A stretch of DNA of 6,419 bases. Origin: Clostridiales bacterium. GTDB taxonomy: Bacteria > Bacillota > Clostridia > Caldicoprobacterales > UBA3941. The notes under the pieces were generated by a model. It was not told the origin of the DNA. It saw only the letters and a list, made by a program, of their open reading frames with translations, and did not search any database. The position numbers were made by a program, and so were the translations under genes. Within the stretch, counting starts at the first letter, position 1; each line of letters opens with the position of its first letter. Shown here piece after piece: positions 1 through 6,419 of the stretch. The stretch is from NCBI GenBank assembly GCA_012522165.1, contig JAAYKZ010000288.1, forward strand, positions 1-6,419. The letters are read 5' to 3'.

Positions 1-660
1 AAAACTGCCAGAGAGTATATTGATGTCTTTGAAAGATTGGGAGCCTCAAATATTTCTGCAATCCATATTCAATCTAGGCAAGATGCCAACGAGCTAGAAA
101 AGAGTCAGCTAATAAGTCAAGCCTCTTGCATCTTTATGACAGGTGGTGATCAATTGCGTATTACATCTATAATGGGAGGTTCAAAAACTGAAAATGCTCT
201 ATACACAGCTTTTAATAATGGTGCTATAATCGCTGGAACCAGTGCAGGAGCATCAGTTATGAGTGAAACTATGATTATTTCAGGCAATAATGAAGATGCA
301 CCTAGAAAATGCACTCTAAAAATGGCACCGGGTTTAGGATTGCTTAAGGATGTCGTAATTGATCAACATTTTGCTCAAAGAGGCAGGATCGGACGATTAT
401 TGACTGCGATTGCACAAAATCCTCATGTCTTAGGTGTTGGAATTGATGAGGATACGGGATTAATTGTTGATGATAATGCTGTTTTTGAGGTAATAGGATC
501 CAATGCAGTTACTATTATAGATGGAAGTCATTCAGATTATAGCAATGTATCAGAACTAGAACCTGATGAAATACTAGCCTTTACAAATATTAAAATGCAT
601 GTTTTACCAGCAGGATATAAGTATAATATTAAAACTCGAAAACCTATACTTAGGAGGTAG
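1..660 (+). CDS. cphB: Cyanophycinase, 3' portion (5' end outside window)
   Basis: Cyanophycinase is a serine exopeptidase of family S51. It cleaves the storage polymer cyanophycin into beta-Asp-Arg dipeptides in the cytoplasm. The frame is open to the left edge, so the gene is partial: 219 residues are visible and roughly 50 N-terminal residues are missing. A TTG at 37 lies inside conserved sequence and is not the true start. Numbering visible residues from base 1, the nucleophile motif GTSAGAS puts the catalytic Ser at residue 81. DQHFAQRGRIGRLL holds the conserved His at 123, and GIDEDTG holds the conserved Glu at 150. These spacings (42 and 27) match Ser132, His174 and Glu201 as I recall them for the Synechocystis enzyme. 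MTGGDQ, a conserved substrate-pocket segment, sits near residue 47. The stop lies 4 bases before cphA, and cphA's ribosome site is inside the last codons here, so the two genes are very probably co-transcribed and translationally linked. All three catalytic residues are present, so the enzyme should be active. Confidence 0.96.
   Translation, partial: KTAREYIDVFERLGASNISAIHIQSRQDANELEKSQLISQASCIFMTGGDQLRITSIMGGSKTENALYTAFNNGAIIAGTSAGASVMSETMIISGNNEDAPRKCTLKMAPGLGLLKDVVIDQHFAQRGRIGRLLTAIAQNPHVLGVGIDEDTGLIVDDNAVFEVIGSNAVTIIDGSHSDYSNVSELEPDEILAFTNIKMHVLPAGYKYNIKTRKPILRR
652..657 (+). promoter_or_regulatory. Ribosome binding site that fixes the cphA start
   Basis: A perfect AGGAGG lies 7 bases upstream of the TTG at 665 and overlaps the last codons of cphB. 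This is optimal spacing. It supports the TTG start over the in-frame ATG at 599, which lies 66 bases further upstream within cphB and has no comparable site. Confidence 0.85.
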
Positions 661-664
661 TGCC

Positions 665-3316
665 TTGAAGATAGTAGAGCTTAAGGCTTTTAAAGGAAGG
701 AATATATATAGTCATAGAAAGACTATAAAAATGGTTGTAGACTTAGGTGAATGGGTTGATATTTCATCTAAAGATATTGATCATTTTAATGATAGGCTTC
801 TTGAAATTCTACCTGGTTTAAATGAACACAAATGTTCTCTGGGCTATCCTGGCGGCTTTGTAGAAAGATTACACAAAGGAACTTATATGGCCCATGTGAT
901 TGAACATATAGCCTTAGAACTATTGAATGTCTTAGGAGAAGAAGTAAGTTTCGGAAAGGCAAGAAGAATCAATGACACTCCTCTTTATACTATTATCTTT
1001 GAATATGTGGATGAAACAAGAGGTTTAGAAATAGCAGAAGTAGCTGTTCAATTGGTAAAATCTTTATGTAATCAGCAGCCTTTTGATCTTAATAGTGCCC
1101 TTGATATTGTAGAAAAGAAGGTTTATGAAAATCAATTAGGTCCAAGTACAAAAGCAATTATAGAAGCAGCTGAGAGAAGACAAATACCTGTTACAAGAAT
1201 TGGCAAAGATAGCATTATACAGTTAGGTTATGGTAAATATCAAAAGAGAATACAAGCAACCATAGTAGAAAATACTAGCTGTATTGCAGTTGATATAGCA
1301 TGTGACAAGACAACAACTAAGATGATCCTTGAAGAGATAGGCATACCTGTTCCAGAAGGAGGCGTTTGTAAAACACTACAGCAAGCATTAGATATGGCAG
1401 AAAGAATAGGATATCCGGTAGTAGTTAAGCCTGAAAGAGGGAATCAAGGCAAAGGTGTATCCTTAGATGTTAATAGTCCTAGCGAAGTAGCTGATGCCTT
1501 TATGATTGCCTCTAAATTTGATAGCAATGTACTTGTGGAAAAGTGTATTAAAGGAAATGATTACAGAGTCCTTGTTATAAATGGCAGGGTAGCTGCTGTT
1601 GCTAGACGTATTCCTGCCCATATTATCGGTGATGGAATCCATACTATTGCTGAGTTAGTAGAAACAACTAATAAAGATGCTAGGAGGGGGCAAGGTCATG
1701 AGAAACCTCTTACTAAGATCAAAATAGATGATATTAGCTTAAGGGTTTTATTAAAACAGGGTTACAACTTATATGATATTCCACCGAAAGGTAAAAAAGT
1801 TTATTTGAAACAAAATGGAAATATCAGTACCGGGGGAGAAGCAATAGATTGTACGGATAAAATCCATCCAGAGAATGAAAATATTGCAGTTAGAGCAAGC
1901 CAAATTATTGGAATTGACATAGCGGGGGTGGATATCACATGTCCAGATATATCAAAACCTATATCAACCAATGGAGGTGCAGTTATAGAAGTAAATGCAG
2001 CTCCAGGACTTCGCATGCATCTTTTCCCTTCAAAAGGAAAACCACGTAAAGTAGCTGATTTGATAGTAGATATGCTATTTCCACCAACTGCAAAACATTC
2101 AGTACCAATAATCTCCATTACGGGAACTAATGGAAAGACCACAACGGCGCGTATGATTTCCCATATATTTAAGGTATATGGAATGAATGTAGGAATGGCT
2201 GTAACAGGTGGTATATACATAAACGATAAATGTCTCATAAAAGGAGATACTACTGGTCCTATAAGTGCTAGAACGGTACTTATGGATAAAACCATAGATA
2301 TAGCAGTGCTGGAAACAGCAAGAGGTGGTATAATAAGATCAGGACTGGCTTATGATTTAAGCGATGTAGGAATTTTAACTAATTTAAGCGAAGATCATTT
2401 AGGAATAGATGGAGTGGATACTCTTGATGATTTACTTTTTATAAAATCTTTGGTGATTGAATCCGTTAAACCAAATGGATACGCTGTTTTGAATGCAGAT
2501 GATCCAATGGTAGTGCAAGCAGCCAATAGGGTAAATAGCAACATTATATATTTTTCAAAACAAGAGGATAATTTAATTGTTCATAAGCATATTTTGTCAG
2601 GAGGCAAAGCTGTTTTTCTGAGAAATAAATATGTGACCATAGCAACAGGTAATGGCAATATCCAGAGCTTACACATATCAAAGATACCAGCTACTTATGG
2701 TGGTAGGCTAGTTCATAATGTAGAGAATTGTCTTGCTGCAATCTCAGCTGCATATTCTATGATGGTCCCAATACCTATAATTGAGAAGGCTATGACCTCT
2801 TTTTATTCCGATGAATTACAAAACCCAGGCCGTTTTAACGTATTTAACATTAAGAACTTTAGAGTAGTAGTAGATTATGGACATAATATAGCCGGCTATA
2901 AACTCATGGGAGAGGCAATAAAAAAAATGGGAGCATCTAGATTAATAGGCATTATTGGTGTACCTGGGGATAGAGATAATTCTACAATAAAAGCCATTGG
3001 TAGCATTGCTGCAACAATTTTTGATAAGATAATTATTAAGGAAGATTCTGATTTAAGAAACAGAAAGAAGGGAGAGGTAGCTAAACTTTTAGAAGAAGGA
3101 GTCCTATCTCAAGGAATGGGAAAAGATCATATTGAAGTAATCCTTTCTGAAACACAGGCACTTAATAAAGCCATAAGTGAAGCATTACCTGGGGATCTTA
3201 TAGTAATTTATTATGAGAAGTTAGAACCTGTTCTAGAGATAATAAAAAAAGCCATGGTGGATCTTGATAGTAAAGGAGAAAAGGAATTAGACAGAATTCA
3301 ATATAGTAAAAATTAG
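665..3316 (+). CDS. cphA: Cyanophycin synthetase (CphA1 type)
   Basis: CphA is a cytoplasmic ATP-dependent ligase that builds cyanophycin by adding Asp to the backbone and then Arg to each Asp side chain. The TTG start gives 883 residues, normal for the family, beginning MKIVELKAFKGRN like other CphA N-termini. Three domains are visible. The N-terminal domain (about 1-165) contains HVIEH at 77-81. The ATP-grasp domain (about 205-470) contains DIACDKTTTK, VVVKPERGNQGKGV at 252-265 and the metal-binding EVNAAPG at 442-448. The Mur-ligase-like domain (about 480-870) contains the P-loop GTNGKTTT at 487-494, NLSEDHLG at 573-580, NPGRF at 720-724 and DYGHN at 737-741. In studied CphA1 enzymes the ATP-grasp site adds Asp and the Mur-like site adds Arg. 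The intact P-loop and C-terminal domain argue against the truncated CphA2 type. The gene pairs with cphB immediately upstream. An in-frame ATG at 599 would add 22 unrelated residues and overlap cphB, so it is rejected. Confidence 0.97.
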   Translation: MKIVELKAFKGRNIYSHRKTIKMVVDLGEWVDISSKDIDHFNDRLLEILPGLNEHKCSLGYPGGFVERLHKGTYMAHVIEHIALELLNVLGEEVSFGKARRINDTPLYTIIFEYVDETRGLEIAEVAVQLVKSLCNQQPFDLNSALDIVEKKVYENQLGPSTKAIIEAAERRQIPVTRIGKDSIIQLGYGKYQKRIQATIVENTSCIAVDIACDKTTTKMILEEIGIPVPEGGVCKTLQQALDMAERIGYPVVVKPERGNQGKGVSLDVNSPSEVADAFMIASKFDSNVLVEKCIKGNDYRVLVINGRVAAVARRIPAHIIGDGIHTIAELVETTNKDARRGQGHEKPLTKIKIDDISLRVLLKQGYNLYDIPPKGKKVYLKQNGNISTGGEAIDCTDKIHPENENIAVRASQIIGIDIAGVDITCPDISKPISTNGGAVIEVNAAPGLRMHLFPSKGKPRKVADLIVDMLFPPTAKHSVPIISITGTNGKTTTARMISHIFKVYGMNVGMAVTGGIYINDKCLIKGDTTGPISARTVLMDKTIDIAVLETARGGIIRSGLAYDLSDVGILTNLSEDHLGIDGVDTLDDLLFIKSLVIESVKPNGYAVLNADDPMVVQAANRVNSNIIYFSKQEDNLIVHKHILSGGKAVFLRNKYVTIATGNGNIQSLHISKIPATYGGRLVHNVENCLAAISAAYSMMVPIPIIEKAMTSFYSDELQNPGRFNVFNIKNFRVVVDYGHNIAGYKLMGEAIKKMGASRLIGIIGVPGDRDNSTIKAIGSIAATIFDKIIIKEDSDLRNRKKGEVAKLLEEGVLSQGMGKDHIEVILSETQALNKAISEALPGDLIVIYYEKLEPVLEIIKKAMVDLDSKGEKELDRIQYSKN

Positions 3317-3326
3317 AAATGGAAGT

Positions 3327-3355
3327 GTTTCAAGGTCATATTTTAGTGTTATATA
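3327..3355 (+). promoter_or_regulatory. Weak candidate promoter before the DUF2156 gene
   Basis: The 69-base gap after cphA contains GTTTCA (3327-3332), a poor -35 match. It is followed after 17 bases by TATATA (3350-3355), preceded by TG at 3347-3348 as in extended -10 elements. A/T-rich DNA gives such matches by chance. No terminator hairpin is visible in the gap, so read-through from cphA is an alternative source of transcription. Confidence 0.3.
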
Positions 3356-3367
3356 TCTATAAGATAA

Positions 3368-3373
3368 AGGAGG
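3368..3373 (+). promoter_or_regulatory. Ribosome binding site for the DUF2156 gene
   Basis: AGGAGG, within AAAGGAGGT at 3366-3374, lies 12 bases before the TTG at 3386, slightly longer than ideal. A closer TTG at 3376 is in another frame and stops after seven codons. No ATG or GTG in the right frame fits better, so TTG at 3386 is the best start. Confidence 0.7.
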
Positions 3374-3385
3374 TATTGGGTAACA

Positions 3386-4288
3386 TTGTTTCAAGATAGG
3401 GATTTTAAAAACATAGAAATAGAAGACAAACCAATTTTTGACAAATACATTAGTAAAAAGATACACGAAAACTCAGAATTTAATTTTACAAATTTTTTTA
3501 TATGGAGGTATCACTACAAGTTAGCATTTACAATATATGAAGATCATCTATGCCTAATAGGACAGTATCGAAACAAATTTCCAATAATTTTCCCGCCTCT
3601 TGGAAGCCAAGAGGAAGGTTTTGATAAAGCCCTAATGATGATGGTAGAATACTTCCAAAAAAATAATTTTCCAGTAATAATAAAAGCTATTACAGAACCT
3701 ATTAAGGAGACAATAGATAAGCTAATGCCAGGTGTATTCCGTTATGAGCATGATAGGGATTTGTATGATTACGTATATTTAACCCAAGATCTAATAAATT
3801 TAAATGGCAGAAAGTATCAGAAAAAACGTAATCATATTAACAAATTCATGAAGCGATATGAATACAATTATGAACCTATAACAGATGATAATATAGAAGA
3901 ATGTTTGATTGCTGAAATGGAATGGGCAGCTGCTCGACCTGATGACCAGGGAATTATGGAAGAGAAGGTAGCCATAGTTGAGGCTTTAAGAAACATGAAA
4001 GCGTTGGGTATTAAAGGTGGTGCTTTAAGAATAAATGGTAAAATCCAGGCTTTTTCTCTAGGGGAGCAGTTAAACCCCGACATGGCTGTAATTCATATTG
4101 AAAAGGCCAATACAGATTACCATGGAAGTTATGCAGTGATCAATCAGCAGTTTGCTCAGCATTGCTGGAGTGAATATACATATATAAATCGTGAAGAAGA
4201 CATGGGTTTACCTGGGCTTAGAAAGGCTAAAGAATCCTACTATCCTCATAAAATGATAGTCAAATATACGGGCTATTTGAATGGGTGA
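3386..4288 (+). CDS. DUF2156 protein (phosphatidylglycerol lysyltransferase C-terminal-like fold)
   Basis: This stand-alone 300-residue protein resembles the DUF2156 / LPG_synthase_C family. That family's fold is two tandem GNAT-like domains and is also the catalytic half of MprF/LysX aminoacyl-tRNA-dependent lipid aminoacyltransferases. Two family hallmarks are visible: DYVYLTQDLINLNGRKYQKK at 128-147, continuing into RNHINKF, and the C-terminal stretch from INREEDMGLPGLRKAK (about 267) through YYPHKM. A GALRINGKIQAFSLGEQL strand pair, typical of GNAT cores, sits at about 212-229. There is no transmembrane segment, unlike full MprF, so the protein should be cytoplasmic. Stand-alone members are common in Clostridia and their substrate is generally unknown. 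It follows cphA by 69 bases and is almost fused to the Eis-like gene downstream, which suggests a two-gene unit. Aminoacyl transfer is an inference from fold only. Family assignment is confident; function is not. Confidence 0.85.
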   Translation: MFQDRDFKNIEIEDKPIFDKYISKKIHENSEFNFTNFFIWRYHYKLAFTIYEDHLCLIGQYRNKFPIIFPPLGSQEEGFDKALMMMVEYFQKNNFPVIIKAITEPIKETIDKLMPGVFRYEHDRDLYDYVYLTQDLINLNGRKYQKKRNHINKFMKRYEYNYEPITDDNIEECLIAEMEWAAARPDDQGIMEEKVAIVEALRNMKALGIKGGALRINGKIQAFSLGEQLNPDMAVIHIEKANTDYHGSYAVINQQFAQHCWSEYTYINREEDMGLPGLRKAKESYYPHKMIVKYTGYLNG

Positions 4289-4290
4289 GG
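4284..4290 (+). promoter_or_regulatory. Ribosome binding site inside the upstream stop region
   Basis: GGTGAGG spans the TGA stop of the DUF2156 gene and precedes ATG 4294 by 3 bases (4 if only GGTGAG pairs). This is close but workable, and it suggests stop-start translational coupling. The alternative GTG at 4285 lies inside this element and has no purine-rich site of its own upstream. Confidence 0.5.
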
Positions 4291-4293
4291 ATA

Positions 4294-5466
4294 ATGGATA
4301 ATATAAGAACAGCTAAGCCCAATGAAAAAGAAACTATTATAAAACTATGGGAATACTGTTTTGATGATTCCTCTGACTTTGTTCAATGGTTTTTCAATAC
4401 CAGATATCAACATGAGAATACCTTAGTAGTATGTGATAAGGATCGAATATGCTCTGCACTGCAGCTTCTTCCTTATAATATCTCAATACGAAGCAAAAAA
4501 ATGGAGACTTCATATATTGTAGGTGTTTCCACCTGGCCCGAGGATCGAGGTAAAGGTTATGTATCGGAGTTATTATATAAAAGCCTGGCAGAAATGAGGA
4601 AAAGAAAGCAGTGGGTTAGTATATTGCTGCCCTTTAACTATAATTTTTATAAAAAATATGGATGGGAGACCTGTTATTCCTATTATTCATATTCAGGCCA
4701 GAAAAATAACTTTTTACATTATCTTGATAGAATAGGAATACAGGGCAAAATAAGACCTATACGTTTGCCTGAAGATTTGGAAGATTTAAATAAATACTAT
4801 TCTTATTATACCAAGGGTTTAAATGGCTATGTGATTAGAAATAAGCAAGATTGGGATAGAATTTTGTCAGATGTTAGAATAGACGGTGGAAATGGATTCA
4901 TTTATACAAAAGATAATAAAACTGCAGGATATATGATTTTAGTGAATGACAAAGAGGGCCTTTCCATAAGAAAAATATGTTGTAAAGATATAGACACATA
5001 TATGGAAATGTTAAAAATTGCTCTTAACTTTTCAACAGAGAATAATATGGTTTTTTTGCAGCATAAATTAGGACTATCCCCCCTGCCTCATATAATAGAA
5101 TTAGACGTCATAAAACAAGAAAAGCCTTTTGTTATGGGAAGAATAGTTGATGTTGAAAAAGCTCTTGAAAATCTTCCTATTAGTTACAATGATGAATTAG
5201 TGATACAAGTTATTGATCCTTTACTTGAATGGAATAATATAAGGTTAAATCTAAAGGGTAGGGAAAATAGATTATTAGTTTCTCCCACCCAAAAATCACC
5301 TGATATTGTGATTCATATATCTGTTCTGTCCCAGCTGTTATGGGGATATTATACAGTAGAACAAGCTTTTATGTATAAAAAGATCCAAATATATAATAAA
5401 GATAAGGTTAAAGCATTAGAAAATATTTTTTATGATACAATTCCATATATATATGAGGACTATTGA
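4294..5466 (+). CDS. Eis-like GNAT N-acetyltransferase with SCP2-like C-terminal domain
   Basis: The protein has the size and layout of the Eis family of acetyl-CoA-dependent N-acetyltransferases, which acetylate amines on varied substrates in the cytoplasm. It has 390 residues from ATG 4294. The first GNAT domain (about 1-140) holds the acetyl-CoA loop in GVSTWPEDRGKGYVSELL (about 77-94, pyrophosphate-binding RGKG at 85-88) and the family signature NFYKKYGWE at 117-125. A second, degenerate GNAT domain spans about 145-275. FVMGRIVDVEKALE at about 279-292 opens the SCP2-like domain, which runs to the C-terminus. The chain ends in YEDY; in characterised Eis proteins the C-terminal carboxylate takes part in catalysis. 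The in-frame GTG at 4285 would add three residues and overlap the upstream gene by 4 bases, but the ATG has the better ribosome site. It probably forms a unit with the DUF2156 gene, and a strong terminator follows. Aminoglycoside acetylation is known for mycobacterial Eis, but the natural substrate here cannot be told. Confidence 0.88.
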   Translation: MDNIRTAKPNEKETIIKLWEYCFDDSSDFVQWFFNTRYQHENTLVVCDKDRICSALQLLPYNISIRSKKMETSYIVGVSTWPEDRGKGYVSELLYKSLAEMRKRKQWVSILLPFNYNFYKKYGWETCYSYYSYSGQKNNFLHYLDRIGIQGKIRPIRLPEDLEDLNKYYSYYTKGLNGYVIRNKQDWDRILSDVRIDGGNGFIYTKDNKTAGYMILVNDKEGLSIRKICCKDIDTYMEMLKIALNFSTENNMVFLQHKLGLSPLPHIIELDVIKQEKPFVMGRIVDVEKALENLPISYNDELVIQVIDPLLEWNNIRLNLKGRENRLLVSPTQKSPDIVIHISVLSQLLWGYYTVEQAFMYKKIQIYNKDKVKALENIFYDTIPYIYEDY

Positions 5467-5479
5467 TGTGAGCTACACT

Positions 5480-5523
5480 AAAATCTCCTTTAAATAATTT
5501 AATTATTTAAAGGAGATTTTTTT
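5480..5523 (+). terminator. Intrinsic (rho-independent) terminator after the acetyltransferase gene
   Basis: A perfect 19-bp inverted repeat pairs 5480-5498 with 5502-5520 around a 3-base loop, and a run of seven T ends at 5523. The base of the stem is A/T, with a CTCC/GGAG core at 5485-5488 and 5512-5515. It starts 13 bases after the stop of the Eis-like gene and cleanly ends the transcription block. The A-run at the left foot gives a short T-run on the other strand, so weak bidirectional action is possible, but no convergent gene is present here. Confidence 0.93.
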
Positions 5524-5539
5524 GGAATTTTGGCTGATT

Positions 5540-5567
5540 TTGACTATAAAGTATGCTATCATAGATA
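5540..5567 (+). promoter_or_regulatory. Candidate sigma-A-type promoter for the last gene
   Basis: TTGACT (5540-5545) is a good -35 match. TAGATA (5562-5567) lies 16 bases later as a moderate -10. An overlapping alternative is the extended -10 TGCTATCAT (5554-5562), which does not need the -35. The site lies just after the terminator and 35 bases before the TTG start, as expected for a gene needing its own promoter. Which -10 is used cannot be decided from sequence. Confidence 0.5.
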
Positions 5568-5575
5568 TATCTAAG

Positions 5576-5592
5576 TCCTTTATTATAAAGGA
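5576..5592 (+). promoter_or_regulatory. Small hairpin overlapping the Shine-Dalgarno of the last gene
   Basis: TCCTTTA (5576-5582) is perfectly complementary to TAAAGGA (5586-5592) around a 3-base loop. The 3' arm covers most of the ribosome site AAAGGAGG at 5587-5594. If formed in the mRNA it would partly hide the site. The stem is short and A/T-rich, so its stability is doubtful and it may be fortuitous. Confidence 0.4.
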
Positions 5593-5594
5593 GG
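5587..5594 (+). promoter_or_regulatory. Ribosome binding site for the last gene
   Basis: AAAGGAGG lies 8 bases before the TTG at 5603. The strong match and good spacing select this TTG as the start. The resulting N-terminus, MKKKYF followed by a hydrophobic segment, is typical of a membrane-targeted protein and supports the choice. Confidence 0.8.
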
Positions 5595-5602
5595 AAGAGC
5601 CC

Positions 5603-6419
5603 TTGAAGAAAAAATATTTTGCTTATCAAATCACTATTTTGATAGTTGCTGTACTTATCATTCTGTTTTCATTTGCATATAGGAATAAAGAAAAAGATAT
5701 GACTACTGATATTGATCCCAATTCTAATGCCATAAGAGAATACTATTATGATTCTATACCTGGTCTTATTAGAGCAGAGCAATTAGATATGGTAAAACCA
5801 ATACACAATACTTTTATTATTCCAGACACCCATTATAGCTTGAAGATAGATAGAATATGGTATAACAGTAGGGACGCCTTTATCTTCTATCATGTTGAAA
5901 ATATTGATCAGGTGGCTTATTTAGGAGGATATTTTGTTGTAGATAATAACATGCAGACTAAAGACATACACCCTAGGGATTTGGTTGGGACTTCATCAGA
6001 AAAAGGGTTCTTTTATAATAACAATTTTTACAGCTTTTTAAGAATTACACCTGTACATCCAATAAATGAAGAAGAAATGGATGTTCATTTACTTTTTAAA
6101 CCTTCATTATATATTGAAGACACAAAATATGATTTTGAAGCAATTAATATAGATCCAGAGATTATCTATGTTGAAGACCCAATAATAAAGTTTAAACTTG
6201 ATAGCAAGATAGAAATAGAAGAATATAATATAGATTTATATGCATTGGAAGCTGGGGTTTCTCATAGTAAAATTTATTTTACATATAATGGATCTAATTC
6301 TGAAACCATATACAAAATACAGGCTAAGATCATTACAGATAAAAACGAGAAGTTCACAGTTGATATAAGCCCTATTTTAATAGATCAGGATGAATCAAAG
6401 TACTGTATAGAAATTCAAC
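5603..6419 (+). CDS. Unrecognised membrane-anchored extracytoplasmic protein (3' end outside window)
   Basis: The frame runs without a stop from TTG 5603 to the right edge, giving 272 complete codons, so the C-terminus is missing. I do not recognise the family. The N-terminus is MKKKYF followed by a hydrophobic segment at about residues 7-26 (AYQITILIVAVLIILFSFAY), then charged RNKEKD. There is no lipobox Cys, so this is best read as a signal anchor or signal peptide with the body outside the membrane. The rest is rich in Ile, Asp, Tyr and Asn with alternating hydrophobic/polar strands, for example YSLKIDRIWYNSRDAFIFYHV at about 78-98, suggesting beta-sandwich modules. This loosely recalls extracytoplasmic domains of clostridial DUF4179-like proteins, but no diagnostic motif supports that name. 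It has its own promoter candidate and strong ribosome site and is separated from the preceding genes by a terminator, so it belongs to a different transcription unit. Confidence 0.85.
   Translation, partial: MKKKYFAYQITILIVAVLIILFSFAYRNKEKDMTTDIDPNSNAIREYYYDSIPGLIRAEQLDMVKPIHNTFIIPDTHYSLKIDRIWYNSRDAFIFYHVENIDQVAYLGGYFVVDNNMQTKDIHPRDLVGTSSEKGFFYNNNFYSFLRITPVHPINEEEMDVHLLFKPSLYIEDTKYDFEAINIDPEIIYVEDPIIKFKLDSKIEIEEYNIDLYALEAGVSHSKIYFTYNGSNSETIYKIQAKIITDKNEKFTVDISPILIDQDESKYCIEIQ

Noticed and set aside
642..658. Possible hairpin over the cphA ribosome site
   Set aside because: Only four contiguous base pairs form in either register, too weak to claim regulation.
37..660. Complete short gene starting at TTG 37
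   Set aside because: The same frame is open to base 1 and encodes plausible cyanophycinase sequence. The family is about 50 residues longer at the N-terminus, so this is an edge-truncated cphB.
599..664. N-terminal extension of cphA from an in-frame ATG
   Set aside because: It lies inside the cphB 3' end and adds 22 residues with no resemblance to CphA. The AGGAGG at 652-657 points to TTG 665, where the conserved N-terminus begins.
1801..2295. Antisense open frame of 164 codons inside cphA
   Set aside because: It lies opposite the most conserved part of cphA (end of the ATP-grasp domain and the P-loop region), has no recognisable motif, and is best explained as a shadow of the real coding frame.
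3317..3385. Possible terminator or riboswitch between cphA and the DUF2156 gene
   Set aside because: No G/C-containing stem or T-run is visible, and 69 bases is too short for a known riboswitch class plus expression platform.
3868..4083. Antisense open frame of 71 codons inside the DUF2156 gene
   Set aside because: It is short, unlike any family I know, and opposite a well-supported gene. Treated as a chance frame.

Overview
The window looks like a low-GC, Gram-positive, probably spore-forming Clostridia-type genome. Coding sequence is strongly A/T-rich with AGA/ATA/TTA codons. Strong AGGAGG ribosome sites precede unusual TTG starts, and genes are tightly packed on one strand. The species cannot be named from the sequence alone.

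Region 1 (1-3316) is the cyanophycin module. It starts with the 3' part of cphB (cyanophycinase, cut by the left edge), followed after 4 bases by an essentially full-length cphA (cyanophycin synthetase). CphA polymerises Asp and Arg into the storage polypeptide multi-L-arginyl-poly-L-aspartate. CphB cuts it into beta-Asp-Arg dipeptides. The pair encodes synthesis and first-step mobilisation of one nitrogen/carbon/energy store.

Region 2 (3317-5466) holds two genes on the same strand. They encode a stand-alone DUF2156 protein (the fold of the C-terminal domain of phosphatidylglycerol lysyltransferases) and an Eis-like GNAT acetyltransferase with a C-terminal SCP2-like domain. They abut almost exactly (5-base gap, or a 4-base overlap if the GTG start is used). 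No terminator separates them from cphA, so read-through from the cyanophycin genes is possible. A weak promoter candidate also lies in the 69-base gap before them. Their substrates are unknown.

Region 3 (5467-6419) begins with a strong 19-bp intrinsic terminator that closes the block. A short promoter/leader region follows, in which the next gene's Shine-Dalgarno can fold into a small hairpin. The last gene runs off the right edge and encodes an unrecognised protein with one N-terminal membrane segment and a predicted extracytoplasmic body.

No RNA genes, insertion sequences, CRISPR arrays or phage genes are visible, and no stretch longer than 300 bases lacks a gene. The most notable points are the non-cyanobacterial cphB-cphA pair, the two predicted GNAT-fold transferases behind it, three TTG starts among four visible start sites, and the SD-sequestering hairpin.
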